DNA of 62,171 nucleotides from Oceanibaculum pacificum (GTDB lineage Bacteria > Pseudomonadota > Alphaproteobacteria > Oceanibaculales > Oceanibaculaceae), in the NCBI RefSeq assembly GCF_001618175.1, contig NZ_LPXN01000160.1, positions 1 through 62,171 of the forward strand. The letters run 5' to 3'. A program made the position numbers and the translations under genes. Shown piece after piece: positions 38,201 through 47,432 of the stretch (positions are counted from its first letter, which is position 1; the number at the start of each line of letters is the position of its first letter). The notes below the pieces were generated by a model. It had not been told where the DNA came from. It worked only from the letters and a program-made list of their open reading frames with translations, and made no database searches.

Positions 38201-41200
38201 GCTGCAAACGATGACAGCCCGCCGGCATTGGCCAATAATCGCCATCGGCGATCATCAGCACATCGGCCGGCAGGGGCTGCGGCGGCAGGGCAGCCGCCTC
38301 CCAGAGAGTCTCCAGGATCGGCGGCGTATCCTGCACTGTCTCGACAATGCCGGTGCGCGCGAAGCTCAGCCCCTCAATCGCCAAGATCGGCCGGTCCTCG
38401 GTATCGAAAAGGGCGATATCGACCCGGCCCGCGCCGCTGCGCCGGCTGCACGCGACGATCTCGGCGGCGAAGGGGCGGAACAGCGTCATCCGCGCAAAGC
38501 CGACCGGCACTGTCCCGGCATCGCCATCCGCCGCCGTTAAACCGAGGCTGGCGGCGATATCGAGCAGCGCCGGATGCAGCGGCCATTCCGCCAGGTCGGC
38601 GCGGTATTTCTCCGGCAGCCGCAACCGCGCCATCTGGCACTCGCCATCCGGGGAGACCTGCTTGGCGACCTGGCAATCCCATCGGTCGCCTATCTTTATC
38701 TCGCCGAATTCGGCGGCGAAGCCTGGAATCGGCACGTTGATCGTGCAGCGCGCGCGGAAGCGCGCCAGATCGGGAAGCGTCCCCGCCTCGCCGCCGCAAC
38801 GGGCGCTGGCATAGACCCGCCATTGCCCGTTCTTCAGCCGCGCACCCAACTCCACCGCCCCGTCCGGCGCGAGGCAGAGGGTGGCGTCCCGGCCGGCCAG
38901 CGCCGGGGCGACCAGCAGCTTCTGCCATTTCAGATCGCTCAGAACCAGCGGCGTCCTCTCCTGCCGCGCTTCTTCCTGCCGGGCCGCCAGGGCGATCAGC
39001 GCCGGCACCGCCATGCCGACCAGCACCGGATTGCCATTCACCCGATGTTCGGCCACCGGCCAGAAAGCGGGATCGCCAGCCGGCACCGCGAAACACAAGC
39101 CCTGCGGCGTCGCCACCGGCTTGCCCAGCAGGCCGGTGTCCGCCCCGGTCTTGCCGAAGGCAGGCTTGCAGGCGATCCGGGCGAACGGGGCGGGCGGCAG
39201 GTGAACCCGCCGCGCGGCGATCTCCGCCGGCCAGGCCAATTCCGCCCCGGCCAGCCAGAGCCGGGCGGCGATCTCCGCGTCCGTCGCATCGGCGGCGATG
39301 GCGGCGACGCGGCGGGACGGGTCGGGCTTCGGCGCGGCGCAGCCATCGTTCTCCCCCGCGATCAGCCGGTCCAGGGCGGCGATCAGGGAATCCCTGTCCG
39401 TCGCCACGGCGGCGAAGCGATGCGTCAGCACATCCCGCCCGGTCGCCAGCGTATGGGCGATATCGACCGGTAGCAGCGTGGGGTCCTCGCGCAGCCGGGC
39501 GCGCAGCGTACCGGCATAGGCCACCAGCCCGGCCGCGCTGGCGGCCGACAGGGCGACCACACACGCCCCAGGGGCCGCCGGCGCCGCCGTCGCTGTATCG
39601 GCGGGCGGCGCCGCCTCGACGACGATATGGGCGTTGATGCCGCTGAGGCCGAAGGAGCTGACGCCCGCGCGGCGCGGGGTGGCGCGCGCCGGCAGAGGCT
39701 GCAGCCGGTCAACGACGCGGACCGGGGCGCGGGCGAAATCGATCTTCGGATTCGGCCGGTCATAGAAGGGCTGCGGCGGGGCCGCGTCATGGCGCAGCGC
39801 CATGACGGCGCGGGCCAGTCCCAGCGCGCCGGCCGCGCCGTCGAGATGGCCGTAATTCCCCTTGGCCGAGCCGATCAGCGCCCGGTCGGAATCGCTGGCC
39901 GCCGCGCCGAATTCGCCAAGCTCGAAGGCCCGCGTCAGCCCGTCGATCTCGATCGGGTCGCCCAGCGCGGTGCCGGTGCCGTGCGCCTCGATATAGGACA
40001 GGCTGGCGAGGTCGATGCCGGCATTCTGCGCCGCCAGCCGGACGACCTCCGCCTGCATGGCCGGGTTCGGGGCGGCGGCACCGCTGGACGCACCATCCTG
40101 ATTGACAGCACTGCCGCGAATGACAGCCAGCACGCTATCGCCGTCGCGCAGGGCGTCGCCCAGGCGCTTCAGCACGAAGACCACGCTGCCTTCGCCCATG
40201 CCGGTGCCGTCCGCGCCCTCGGCGAAGGCGCGGGTGCGGGCGGTGGAGGAATCGATGGTGAACCGCCCCTCCGCATCCGGCGGGAAGGGCAGCAGCTTCG
40301 CCCCGCCGGCCAGCGCCACGGCGCAAGCGCCGGCCCGCAGATCGCCGCAGGCCTGATGCACGGCGACCAGCGAGGACGAACAGGCAGTGTCGATCACCGC
40401 CGCCGGGCCGCGCCAATCCTTCAGGAAGGACAGGCGGGTGGCGATGTTGGACGGTACGTTCAGCGCGAAGACCTGCTCCGCCTTGCCGGGCGGCAGATGC
40501 TCCAGCGCCAGCCGCCAGGCCGGGTTCGCCCCGCCGCCGGCATAGATGCCAACCTTGCGGCCGCGCAGCGCCTGCCCGCCATAGCCGGCATCCTCCATCG
40601 CCATCAGCGCGATTTCCATGAACAGCCGATGCTCCGGGTCGAGCAGCGCCGCATCCGCCGGGGCCATGCGGAAGCGCGCCGGGTCGAAAGCGAAAATCGT
40701 CTCCAGATAGGCGGCTTCGCGGAAGCGCGCCGGGGCCGGGCGGCCGATCCCGGCCAGCATCGCGCGAACCTCCGCCTCGCGCGCCGCCGGCAGCGGGCCG
40801 ATACGGTCGGCGCCGGCCGCCACGTCGCGCCAGAAGCCGCCGGCATCGCTGGCCCCGGCCAGTTGCAGCGCCATGCCGACGATGGCGATGGGCTCGTCCA
40901 GCGCCGACGCCATGGGTGCCGCCAAATCCGGCCCGTCCTGCGCCAGTCCGGCCAGCTTCTCGGCCTGGCCGGCGATGGTGGCGCGGCCGAACAGCTCGGC
41001 GATGGAAAAACTGCCGGGCCAGCGCGCGACGATCTTCTCGTGCAGCCGCAGCAGCAGCAGCGAATTGCCGCCGACATCGAAGAAACCGTCCAGCCGGTCG
41101 ATGTTCACGCCGGGCAGCAGGTCACGCCAGAGCTTGGCCAGTTGCCGCTCCAGCAGCTCGGTATCGGGGGCTGTGCCTTGAGCGGCGTCTGAAGCGGTAT

Positions 41201-44200
41201 CGGGTGCGCTGGGGGAAATCGGGGCGGCGTCGGGCGTTTTGGCCCTGGGGGCGGCATTCGGCAGCGGCCGGCCGGTCAGCGCCTTGCGGTCGATCTTCCC
41301 GCTGCTGGTCAGCGGCAGGGCGTCGAGGGCAAGGAAGCGCGCCGGGATCATGTAATCCGGCACCGATTGGCGAAGCTGCTCGCGCAGCGCGCCGGCGGTC
41401 AGGCCCGTATCGCCCAGGACATAGGCGTGCAACTCGTCCAGGCCGTCGGCGCGCGCCGGCACCACCACCGCGCGCTCCACCAGCGGGTGGCGTTCCAGCG
41501 CGGTTTCGATTTCGCCGCATTCGATGCGGAAGCCGCGGATTTTCACCTGATGGTCGATGCGGCCGAGATACTCGACCGTGCCGTCCCGCCGCCAGCGGCC
41601 GAGATCGCCGGTGCGGTACAGTCGCCCGCCCGGCCGGTCCGGGTCGGCCGGGAATTTCTCCGCCGTCAACTCCGGACGGTTCAGATAGGCGCGCGCAATC
41701 TGCGGGCCGCCCAGCACGATCTCGCCCGCAACGCCCAGCGGCACTGGCCGCAGCCGGTCATCCAGAATATGCACCTGGGTGTTGGCGATGGGCTTGCCGA
41801 TGGGCACGGCCGGGTTGGCGTCGCCCGGCGAACAGGGATGCCAGGTGACGTCCACCGTCGCCTCGGTCGGCCCGTAAAGATTATGCAGCTCGGCGCCGAA
41901 GCGGGCATGCAGCAGGGCGTTGAATCGCTTCACCAGCGGCTTGTCCAGCGCCTCGCCGCTGGCGAAGACGTAGCGCAGGCTGGCGAGATCGCCGGCATCC
42001 ACCTGGCCGGCCTCGATGGCAGCCAGGAAGCTGGCCAGCATCGACGGCACGAAATGCATGACCGTGACGCCATTCTCGCGCACGGCGGCGGCGATCTGCT
42101 GCGGGTCGCGCTCCGCGCCGGCCGGCGGCAGGACGATTCGCGCACCGGTCCAGGACCACCAGAACAGCTCCCACACCGAGACGTCGAAGGTGATCGGCGT
42201 CTTCTGCAGAACCACGTCGTCGGGGCCGAGGGGAAAGCATTCCTGCATCCACAGAATGCGGTTCAGCACGCCGCGATGCTCGATGGCGACGCCTTTCGGC
42301 CGGCCGGTCGAGCCGGAGGTGAACAGCACATAGGCCAGCCCGTCCGGATCCCCCGGCGGGGCGACAATGTCAGCATCCTCGCCGCCTTCCAGGATCACCC
42401 GGTCGCGCCCGTCGAACAGCGCCGCCAGATCGGCCGTGGTCAGCACCACCGGCCGGTCGAGATCGTCCAGCATGTCGGCACGGCGCTGCGGCGGATGGTC
42501 GGGGTCTATCGGCGCATAGGCGGCGCCGGCCAGCAGAATGCCGTGAATGCCCGCCAGCATATCGACCGACCGGCGGATCGACAGGGCGACGATATCGCCC
42601 GGTCGCACGCCAGCGGCGTGCAGCCTGGCGGCGATGCCGGCGGCGCGCCGGGCGAATTGCGTGAAACTCAGCGCGCCGCCATCGCCGATCACCGCCGGGG
42701 CGTCCGGGGTTCGGCGGAGCTGGTCCAGGAACGGGTCGCAGATGCCGCGCTCGATGGGCAGGTCGCGCGCGGTGGCGTTGAAGCCGGCGATAAGCGCGCG
42801 GTCCTCCCCGGTCTGCGCCGGCAATTGCCCGATGGGGGTGCCGAGGCCCTGCTCGGCGATGGCAGCGGCGTACAGCGCCAGCCGGTCGACAAGCGCGGCG
42901 ATGGTCGCCGGGTCGAACAAATCGGTGTCATATTCGATCTGCCCGCCCAGCGCGCCGTCCTTGCGCCAGAAATAGAAGGCGAGGTCGAATTTGGAGAAGG
43001 GAAACTCTGTCGGCACCAGCGATAGCCCGGCTTCGCCCAGCCTGCCCAGCTCCGGCACGCCGTCCTGCCAGGCGACCAGCACGTCGAACAGCGGGTTGCG
43101 CGAGGGGTCGCGCGGCGCGCGCACCGCCTTCACTACGGCCTCGAACGGGGCCGCCTGGTCGGACAGCGCCTCCATCACCGTGCGCGCAGTGACGTCCAGA
43201 TGCGCGCCGAAGCCGGCCTCGGGATCGACCGTCTGGCGCAGCACGACCGTGTTCACGAAGAAGCCGATCACATCGTCCAGCGCCGCCTGCTCGCGCCCGG
43301 CGACCAGCATGCCGAGCGGTATGTCGGTCTGTCCGCAATGGCGGTGCAGCAGCACCTGCACCAGCGCCGTCAGCACCGAAAAGGCGGTAGTCGCGCGATC
43401 CTGCGCGATGGCCTCGACGATCCGGACCGTGTTCGCATCGAACGCGATATCCAGGAATTGCCCGTTGAAGCGCCGCTCTGCCGGGCGGCGGCGGTCTGTG
43501 GGCAGGTTCAGCGGCTCGGGCAGCGGCGTCAGCCGCTCCTGCCAGCGCTGCAGCACGGCCTTGCCATCGGGTCCCGCCAGATAGCCGCGCTGCCAGGCGG
43601 CAAAATCCTCATAATGCCGCTCTATCGCCGGCAGCCCGGGGGCGGGCCCGCCGGTCTCGGCGGCATAGAGCGCCGCCAGGTCGCGCAGCAGCAGCGGCAT
43701 CGACCAGCCGTCGCAGATCGCGTGATGCAGCGACAGCATCAGCCAGTGCCGTTCGCCGTTCAACGTCATCAGCTCGGCGCGGGCCAGCGGCCGGTCCTCC
43801 AGCACGAAGGGCCGCACGGTCTCGGCATCGACGAAGCGCCGGGCGGTCGCCGCATCCATCCGGTGACGCCCCATCCGCCAGCCGCCGGCGGGAGCCAGAT
43901 ATTGCGTCACCCCATCGGGATGGCCGGGATCGCTGCGGAAGCGCAGGCGCAGCGCATGCTGGCGATCCTCCAGCCGGTGCAGCGCGCGTTGCAGCGCATC
44001 GGCATCGACCGGGCCGTCGATCTCCAGCGTCGCCGGCACCGAATAGGCCGCCATTTCCGGCTGCAGCCGTTGCAGTACCCACAGGCGCGCCTGGCCGCTG
44101 GAGAGCGGAAAATCCGGCCCTGCGGCGCGCGGCAGGGTAAGCGGCGCGCCGTTGTCGCCGCGCCGGGCGACCAGCGTGTCGATCATCCGGGCAATGCCGG

Positions 44201-47200
44201 CAACGCTGCGCGCGGTGAAGATGTCCTGCAATTTCGGCCGCAGGCCGAATTCCGTCTCGATCTGGCCGGCAAGCCGCATCGCCAGCAGGCTGTGCCCGCC
44301 AAGACCGAAGAAATCCGACGCCGGGGAGATATCCTCGCGCCCGAACAGCAGCCGGAACCGCTCGGCCACAAAACGCTCATGATCGCTGGCCGGCCTGCTG
44401 GCCAACGAACGGGCCGCCACCGACGCGGCCGTGTCCAGCAGGACGGCGATGGCCTTGCGGTCCGCCTTGCCATTGACGGTCACCGGCAGATGCGGCAGCA
44501 CGACGAAGCGTTCTGGCACCATATAATCCGGCAACGACTGCGCCAGGGCCGCCGCCCAGTCGGCGCGCCTGTCCTCGTCGGCGGCGACGGCGGCACCCAG
44601 CAGCGCGTCCGCGCCGCTGCCGACCGCCAGCACGCAGACATCGCGCACCCCGGGCAGCGCCGCCAGCCGGCCGGCCACCGCTGCGGTTTCGATGCGATGG
44701 CCGCGTATCTTCACCTGCCCGTCGCGCCGGCCGCCGAATTCGATCGTGCCATCGGCGCGCCAGCGCGCCCGGTCGCCGGTCCGGTACAGCCGGTCCTCGG
44801 CGATACCGTCAATGGCGCGGAACGCGTCCGCCGTCGCTTGCGGCAAGCCGGCATAGCCCAGTGCCAGCCCGTCACCGGCGGCATGCAGCTCGCCCCACAC
44901 GCCGATCGGAACCGGCATGCCGCGTCGGTCGAGGATATGGCAGCGGGTATTGCCGATGGGTCGGCCGATGGGAATGTCGCCGCTGGCGATATCGTCCGCC
45001 GTCACCGCATGGGTGGTGGTGAAGGTGGTATTCTCCGTCGGGCCATAGCCATTCACCAGCCGCAGCGTCGGGCACGCTGCCTGGACCTTCCGCAGATGCG
45101 CCGGGCTCAGCGCCTCGCCCCCGGTCAGCAGCAGCTGCAGCGGCGCGAAGGCTGTCGGCGCATCGTCGGCAATACGGTTGAACAGGCTGGCGGTCAGCCA
45201 CATCGTGGTCACGCCGCCGGCCTCCAGCGCACTGCGCAGCGCCTGCGGGTCGAACAGCGTCTCGTCATCGACGACATGCAGCCGGCCGCCATTCAGCAGC
45301 GCGCCCCAGATTTCCAGCGTCGCCGCGTCGAAGCCCAGGGCTGCGGCCTGCGCCATCACCGTCTCCGACCCGAACGGGAGGGCGGCATTGCGAAGCGCCA
45401 GCCGCGCCACGCCACGATTGGGGATCGTCACCCCCTTCGGCTGGCCGGTCGACCCGGAGGTGAACATGATATAGGCCGCGTCCTCGCCCCGCCGGTCGGC
45501 CGGCGGCGGCGGCGTGTCCTGCGTAGCGTCGGGTATCGGGCGCAGGTCGATTTCCGTGGCGATGTCGGCCAGGCGGCCCAACCCGTCACGGTCGGCCAGC
45601 AGCGTGGTTGCGCCGCAGGCCCGCATCAGCGCCAGGCTTGCCTGCCCCGGCAGGGATCTATCGATCGGCAGATAGGCGGACCCGTGCCAGGCGATGCCCA
45701 GGATGGCGGCGATGCTGTCGATGCCGCGCCCCGCCGCCAGCGCGACGACCGCCCCCGGCGCCAGCCCCTGATCCGATAGAGCGGCCGCCACCCCTGCGGC
45801 CCGCGCCGCCAGCGCGCGATAGGTGAGGCTCTGCTTGCCGTCGCTCAGCGCTGGCCGGTCGGCATGGGCCGGATTGCCGGCGACGGCGGCGAACAGCGCC
45901 CCCAGCCCCCGGTCGCGCGGATAATCCGACGCGGTGCGGTTGACCGCATCCAGCAAATCGCGCTCCGCGCCGGTGAGCATGTCGATCCGGCCGAGCGGCA
46001 TGTCCGGCACGCGCGCGATGGCGCGCAATATGCCCAGGAACCGTTCCGCCAGCCGGCCGACCCAGCGTTCGCCATAGCGGCTGCCATCATATTCGATGGT
46101 GAGTATGTTCCGGTCGCCGGCCAGATACAGGCCGATCATCAAGGGGAACTTGCCGGCCCCGGCATCGAGATCCAGATTATCCGGCAGTGCCGTGCCGACC
46201 TCGATCAGCCCGACCGCGTCGAACGGCCCCTGGCCGCCCTGCTCCGCCAGGCCGTCGGACCAGGCCGCCATGTCGCTGTGCAGCCGCGCCAGCGGATAAT
46301 CCTGCACATTCAGGATCGACAGGATTTCCCGCGTCACCTGATCGACCAGCACGCCGAATTCGCGCTCCATGTCCGGCCGGATCGCGACCGGCAGCACATT
46401 GGCGAAGCAGCCAATGGCCTGATGACCCCCCGGCCCGTGCCGCCCGGCGAAGGGCACGCCGATCACCGCCGTCTCGTTTTCCTTCAGTCGGGCGATGGCG
46501 ACGATGGAAAGCGCGATCCAGGTCGCCGCCTGGGTGGCGCGCCGACCGAATGTAGCGAGCTGCTTCAGCGCGGCGAGAATTTCCGCGTCCAGATCGACCA
46601 GCATCCGCCGGCTGCCGGCCATGGGCTCGGCTTCAGGATCGTCGGGCAGGCCAACCGACTGCAAGGCCTCCCGCCGTTCCTGCCAGAATTGCCGCGCCGC
46701 CGCGCCACGCGCGCCGGCAAGGTCGAGATGCGCCTGCCCCGCCAGATCGGCCGCCGAGCTTGACGGCCGGGCCGGACTCTTGCCTTGCAGCTCGGCTGCG
46801 ATCTCCTGGGTCAGGATGGTCAGGGATTGCCCGTCGAAGCACAGATGATCGGCGGCGAAAACCAGATGGGGCGGCTGGCCTGCGGTTTCGGGCCGGAATC
46901 GGAAGCGGATCAGCGGGCCGGTCCGCAGGTCGAACAAATGCTCGCTCTCAGGGAAAAGCGCGTCGCTCTCCACCAGATCCAGCGGCATGCTGGCGTGAAC
47001 GCGCTGCAACAGCTCGCCGCCGGCCTCGACGAAGGTGGAGCGCAAGGCATCGTGGCGCGCCACGATGCGGTCGAGCGCCGTCCGGACCGCCTCGATAAGC
47101 GTGCCGGCCGGCAGCGGGAGGGTGGCGAGCACGGTATAGACCGCACTCGCCGGGCGGTCGCGCCGGGCGAGCCACTGGCCCTCAATGGCCGGGTGAGCGG

Positions 47201-47432
47201 GAAAGACGGCGACGATATTATCGGCGGCGGTGGCGGCGCGCAGGGATGCGAGAATTTCCGGCTTCAGGTCGCGCACCCGCGACTTCAGCGCCTCGGTGAA
47301 GGCCCCGCCGGGCGCGTCGTAATCCAGCTCCGTGCCGTTATTGTGCAGCGACAGGCGGATGTCGCGCGCCGCCAGGTCGGCCAGCAATTCCTGCACCATC
47401 CGCTCGCGGCCGATACGGGTGTCGATATTCAT
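32250..47432 (-). CDS. Hybrid NRPS-PKS: docking-C-A-PCP-C-A-PCP-KS-DH-KR-ACP-C-A-PCP-C
   Basis: 5060 residues. TubC-type docking domain (1-65); C1 (~75-500, His motif DHLCFDG); A1 (~510-990, code read as D-A-L-W-T-G-G-T-F-K, Val-like); PCP (GGHSL ~1045); C2 (HHAICDG ~1237); A2 (~1545-2050, code D-V-W-H-F-S-L-V-D-K, the EntF-type serine code); PCP (GGNSL ~2120); KS (DTACSSS ~2347, EAHGTGT, GHLD His); AT-less linker (~2605-2770); DH (HRVNG ~2794, HPALLD ~2953); KR (VTGGTGGFA ~3224; SAYGAANAF ~3370); ACP (GGDSI ~3497); C3 (HHALADG ~3697); A3 (~4000-4515, D-A-F-F-I-G-G-T-F-K, aliphatic); PCP (GGHSL ~4556); C4 (HHIVGDG ~4748). Start and upstream stop share one base (TAATG). Codes are read by eye. 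Confidence 0.93.
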   Translation of the reverse strand: MNIDTRIGRERMVQELLADLAARDIRLSLHNNGTELDYDAPGGAFTEALKSRVRDLKPEILASLRAATAADNIVAVFPAHPAIEGQWLARRDRPASAVYTVLATLPLPAGTLIEAVRTALDRIVARHDALRSTFVEAGGELLQRVHASMPLDLVESDALFPESEHLFDLRTGPLIRFRFRPETAGQPPHLVFAADHLCFDGQSLTILTQEIAAELQGKSPARPSSSAADLAGQAHLDLAGARGAAARQFWQERREALQSVGLPDDPEAEPMAGSRRMLVDLDAEILAALKQLATFGRRATQAATWIALSIVAIARLKENETAVIGVPFAGRHGPGGHQAIGCFANVLPVAIRPDMEREFGVLVDQVTREILSILNVQDYPLARLHSDMAAWSDGLAEQGGQGPFDAVGLIEVGTALPDNLDLDAGAGKFPLMIGLYLAGDRNILTIEYDGSRYGERWVGRLAERFLGILRAIARVPDMPLGRIDMLTGAERDLLDAVNRTASDYPRDRGLGALFAAVAGNPAHADRPALSDGKQSLTYRALAARAAGVAAALSDQGLAPGAVVALAAGRGIDSIAAILGIAWHGSAYLPIDRSLPGQASLALMRACGATTLLADRDGLGRLADIATEIDLRPIPDATQDTPPPPADRRGEDAAYIMFTSGSTGQPKGVTIPNRGVARLALRNAALPFGSETVMAQAAALGFDAATLEIWGALLNGGRLHVVDDETLFDPQALRSALEAGGVTTMWLTASLFNRIADDAPTAFAPLQLLLTGGEALSPAHLRKVQAACPTLRLVNGYGPTENTTFTTTHAVTADDIASGDIPIGRPIGNTRCHILDRRGMPVPIGVWGELHAAGDGLALGYAGLPQATADAFRAIDGIAEDRLYRTGDRARWRADGTIEFGGRRDGQVKIRGHRIETAAVAGRLAALPGVRDVCVLAVGSGADALLGAAVAADEDRRADWAAALAQSLPDYMVPERFVVLPHLPVTVNGKADRKAIAVLLDTAASVAARSLASRPASDHERFVAERFRLLFGREDISPASDFFGLGGHSLLAMRLAGQIETEFGLRPKLQDIFTARSVAGIARMIDTLVARRGDNGAPLTLPRAAGPDFPLSSGQARLWVLQRLQPEMAAYSVPATLEIDGPVDADALQRALHRLEDRQHALRLRFRSDPGHPDGVTQYLAPAGGWRMGRHRMDAATARRFVDAETVRPFVLEDRPLARAELMTLNGERHWLMLSLHHAICDGWSMPLLLRDLAALYAAETGGPAPGLPAIERHYEDFAAWQRGYLAGPDGKAVLQRWQERLTPLPEPLNLPTDRRRPAERRFNGQFLDIAFDANTVRIVEAIAQDRATTAFSVLTALVQVLLHRHCGQTDIPLGMLVAGREQAALDDVIGFFVNTVVLRQTVDPEAGFGAHLDVTARTVMEALSDQAAPFEAVVKAVRAPRDPSRNPLFDVLVAWQDGVPELGRLGEAGLSLVPTEFPFSKFDLAFYFWRKDGALGGQIEYDTDLFDPATIAALVDRLALYAAAIAEQGLGTPIGQLPAQTGEDRALIAGFNATARDLPIERGICDPFLDQLRRTPDAPAVIGDGGALSFTQFARRAAGIAARLHAAGVRPGDIVALSIRRSVDMLAGIHGILLAGAAYAPIDPDHPPQRRADMLDDLDRPVVLTTADLAALFDGRDRVILEGGEDADIVAPPGDPDGLAYVLFTSGSTGRPKGVAIEHRGVLNRILWMQECFPLGPDDVVLQKTPITFDVSVWELFWWSWTGARIVLPPAGAERDPQQIAAAVRENGVTVMHFVPSMLASFLAAIEAGQVDAGDLASLRYVFASGEALDKPLVKRFNALLHARFGAELHNLYGPTEATVDVTWHPCSPGDANPAVPIGKPIANTQVHILDDRLRPVPLGVAGEIVLGGPQIARAYLNRPELTAEKFPADPDRPGGRLYRTGDLGRWRRDGTVEYLGRIDHQVKIRGFRIECGEIETALERHPLVERAVVVPARADGLDELHAYVLGDTGLTAGALREQLRQSVPDYMIPARFLALDALPLTSSGKIDRKALTGRPLPNAAPRAKTPDAAPISPSAPDTASDAAQGTAPDTELLERQLAKLWRDLLPGVNIDRLDGFFDVGGNSLLLLRLHEKIVARWPGSFSIAELFGRATIAGQAEKLAGLAQDGPDLAAPMASALDEPIAIVGMALQLAGASDAGGFWRDVAAGADRIGPLPAAREAEVRAMLAGIGRPAPARFREAAYLETIFAFDPARFRMAPADAALLDPEHRLFMEIALMAMEDAGYGGQALRGRKVGIYAGGGANPAWRLALEHLPPGKAEQVFALNVPSNIATRLSFLKDWRGPAAVIDTACSSSLVAVHQACGDLRAGACAVALAGGAKLLPFPPDAEGRFTIDSSTARTRAFAEGADGTGMGEGSVVFVLKRLGDALRDGDSVLAVIRGSAVNQDGASSGAAAPNPAMQAEVVRLAAQNAGIDLASLSYIEAHGTGTALGDPIEIDGLTRAFELGEFGAAASDSDRALIGSAKGNYGHLDGAAGALGLARAVMALRHDAAPPQPFYDRPNPKIDFARAPVRVVDRLQPLPARATPRRAGVSSFGLSGINAHIVVEAAPPADTATAAPAAPGACVVALSAASAAGLVAYAGTLRARLREDPTLLPVDIAHTLATGRDVLTHRFAAVATDRDSLIAALDRLIAGENDGCAAPKPDPSRRVAAIAADATDAEIAARLWLAGAELAWPAEIAARRVHLPPAPFARIACKPAFGKTGADTGLLGKPVATPQGLCFAVPAGDPAFWPVAEHRVNGNPVLVGMAVPALIALAARQEEARQERTPLVLSDLKWQKLLVAPALAGRDATLCLAPDGAVELGARLKNGQWRVYASARCGGEAGTLPDLARFRARCTINVPIPGFAAEFGEIKIGDRWDCQVAKQVSPDGECQMARLRLPEKYRADLAEWPLHPALLDIAASLGLTAADGDAGTVPVGFARMTLFRPFAAEIVACSRRSGAGRVDIALFDTEDRPILAIEGLSFARTGIVETVQDTPPILETLWEAAALPPQPLPADVLMIADGDYWPMPAGCHRLQPDRIGPDSLAGRSHAILALDPGTDLALRLATALRLILRQMRGRLRLVVLGVGACTIENDPLAPDPDQSAAMGLSLSAAREEPQLRLSFVDAGPDGDLAAILGAELGHEPGDDPLSVWRAGQRFVRRLARIVPADDTARPAWPAEGVCVVTGGTGGFALALAEEMSAGGAVALALLSRRGDDGLEPAAAAHIEGLRAKGARIELLACDVAQPAELARALAHIRAEIGPITAIAHAAGLADGGFLATRDMDRFADILRAKIDGARALDALTQDDPVQAFVLFGSLSVLGLPGQSAYGAANAFLDGFAQHRRRRGLPALTVDWCALSGQGMAARHKVAMKPGAMVTPEQAVTVWRAALRSGRAQVTVVDPALIGAAAAVPPAPVATGPVAAVADASAGLADRLAAIWAEALGYETVAAEDDFFALGGDSITGMQIAERVTRELGLAITVSDLFEYPTVAGLAERFGAAALPVVPAEPMPVPSATPENPRRAPEQETYPLAFEQISVLQAVQKGGMGTAFNLPHAFSFASAPDLPRLASAVHQLIERHESLRTRFLREGDEWRMRIEPVGVAFPDLTPIMVDGDDLHAACLSQIAPFELAAGIPVRWRLLRNAAGEHALFFDIHHALADGYGTEMLFGDLIALYRGERLPPVAYQPRDYAWWSHGAENRQRLEDAKRYWTALYDGPLPMLDLPADRRRPAYHTFEGDLVGFHLDPDLLRAARKFAAERRVSMFTLVLAAWFLALRRLAGTDDVTISVPVGSRDAAGFPDIMSMMVALLPLRLRITGDETVADLLRRTQTHHAEALRNRAYFLDMLLRDLAPPATPDRTLLSEVSLSYMNYGEYGGSTEAAQGDIAVVGLERRHSKNDLSIFIRDLPDQMSVQLDYYAAMFDRERMEELGRLFTATLHAMTSEADAPLRAISLLPDDQAARLRVLECGPTPPLPLERDLYGLFADQAAALPDAIAVRDSGGEWSYSALRARAAAIAQALAGAGIRRGDLVAMHVERGRETVAAMLGITALGAGYVPLDPAYPPAHNAFILRDCGAAAVLADIAGQAALTAIGNDLAVPILALSAIDAAGELALPAPVDPARAPAYVMYTSGSTGQPKGVLIEQRAVIGLALGADYADLAPGAVVAQAGPLAFDASTFEIWGALLRGGQIAVIDRDALLDPAAFGAALAGFGVTTMFMSVGLFNRQIDHDPASLAGLSTLLIGGDAISKPHALACLEHCPDTTLLNGYGPTESTTFAAVAPIRRTDLGEASEHSIIGRPIAHTRTIILDADGQRAPVGIWGELLIGGPRLARGYHNRPELTAEKFIADPENPAERLYRTGDRARWTRDGRIEFGGRTDTQVKLRGFRIELDEIERHLAQAPGVGSAAVLFDRDAAQGAEIVGCVTGEAVEIAALAEWLGARLPAYMVPTRWCRVDVLPITANGKVDRAALLAQSRRQPAEAPDGGTPPQSPTEALVAEIFTEIFGRPVVDRQASFNALGGHSLMAIRIVNRIEARTGSRLAMADFFAAPTVAGIADLIGPVEAGSGAVIPPAPEMAAYPASHAQQRLYLLSRMEGDSGAYGMLFAFRCSGALDPTALQAALTALVRRHETLRTGFLEQEGAILQRIAEEAMPVVAFDDIAAHADPLREALRLTRREAATPLALDRPPLIRGRVIRVSADEQLMVLATHHIVGDGWSSRLLMRELGALYRAAVSGVPATLPPLPIRYRDFAVWQHGRDWGDAAAYWRAQLAGAPERIALPADRAAPVAQSYRGGRAHLPVSADVLSGLHALAARHGVMISAVGMALFAALLYRLTRQGDMVIGMGVSGRERAETEGLIGFFVNVLPIRVTLDAETELGGLIEALHGTMTAALDRQDYPFDALVREVAPKRQANRQPLVNVVFEYQRFESLAGIGDIDGLPLLPPEAEGVLAGALDAFVENGTAKHDAILFLTEEAGAARFTLEYDSDLFEAATVRRWLDFLGKIAASAARDALEDQKDTA

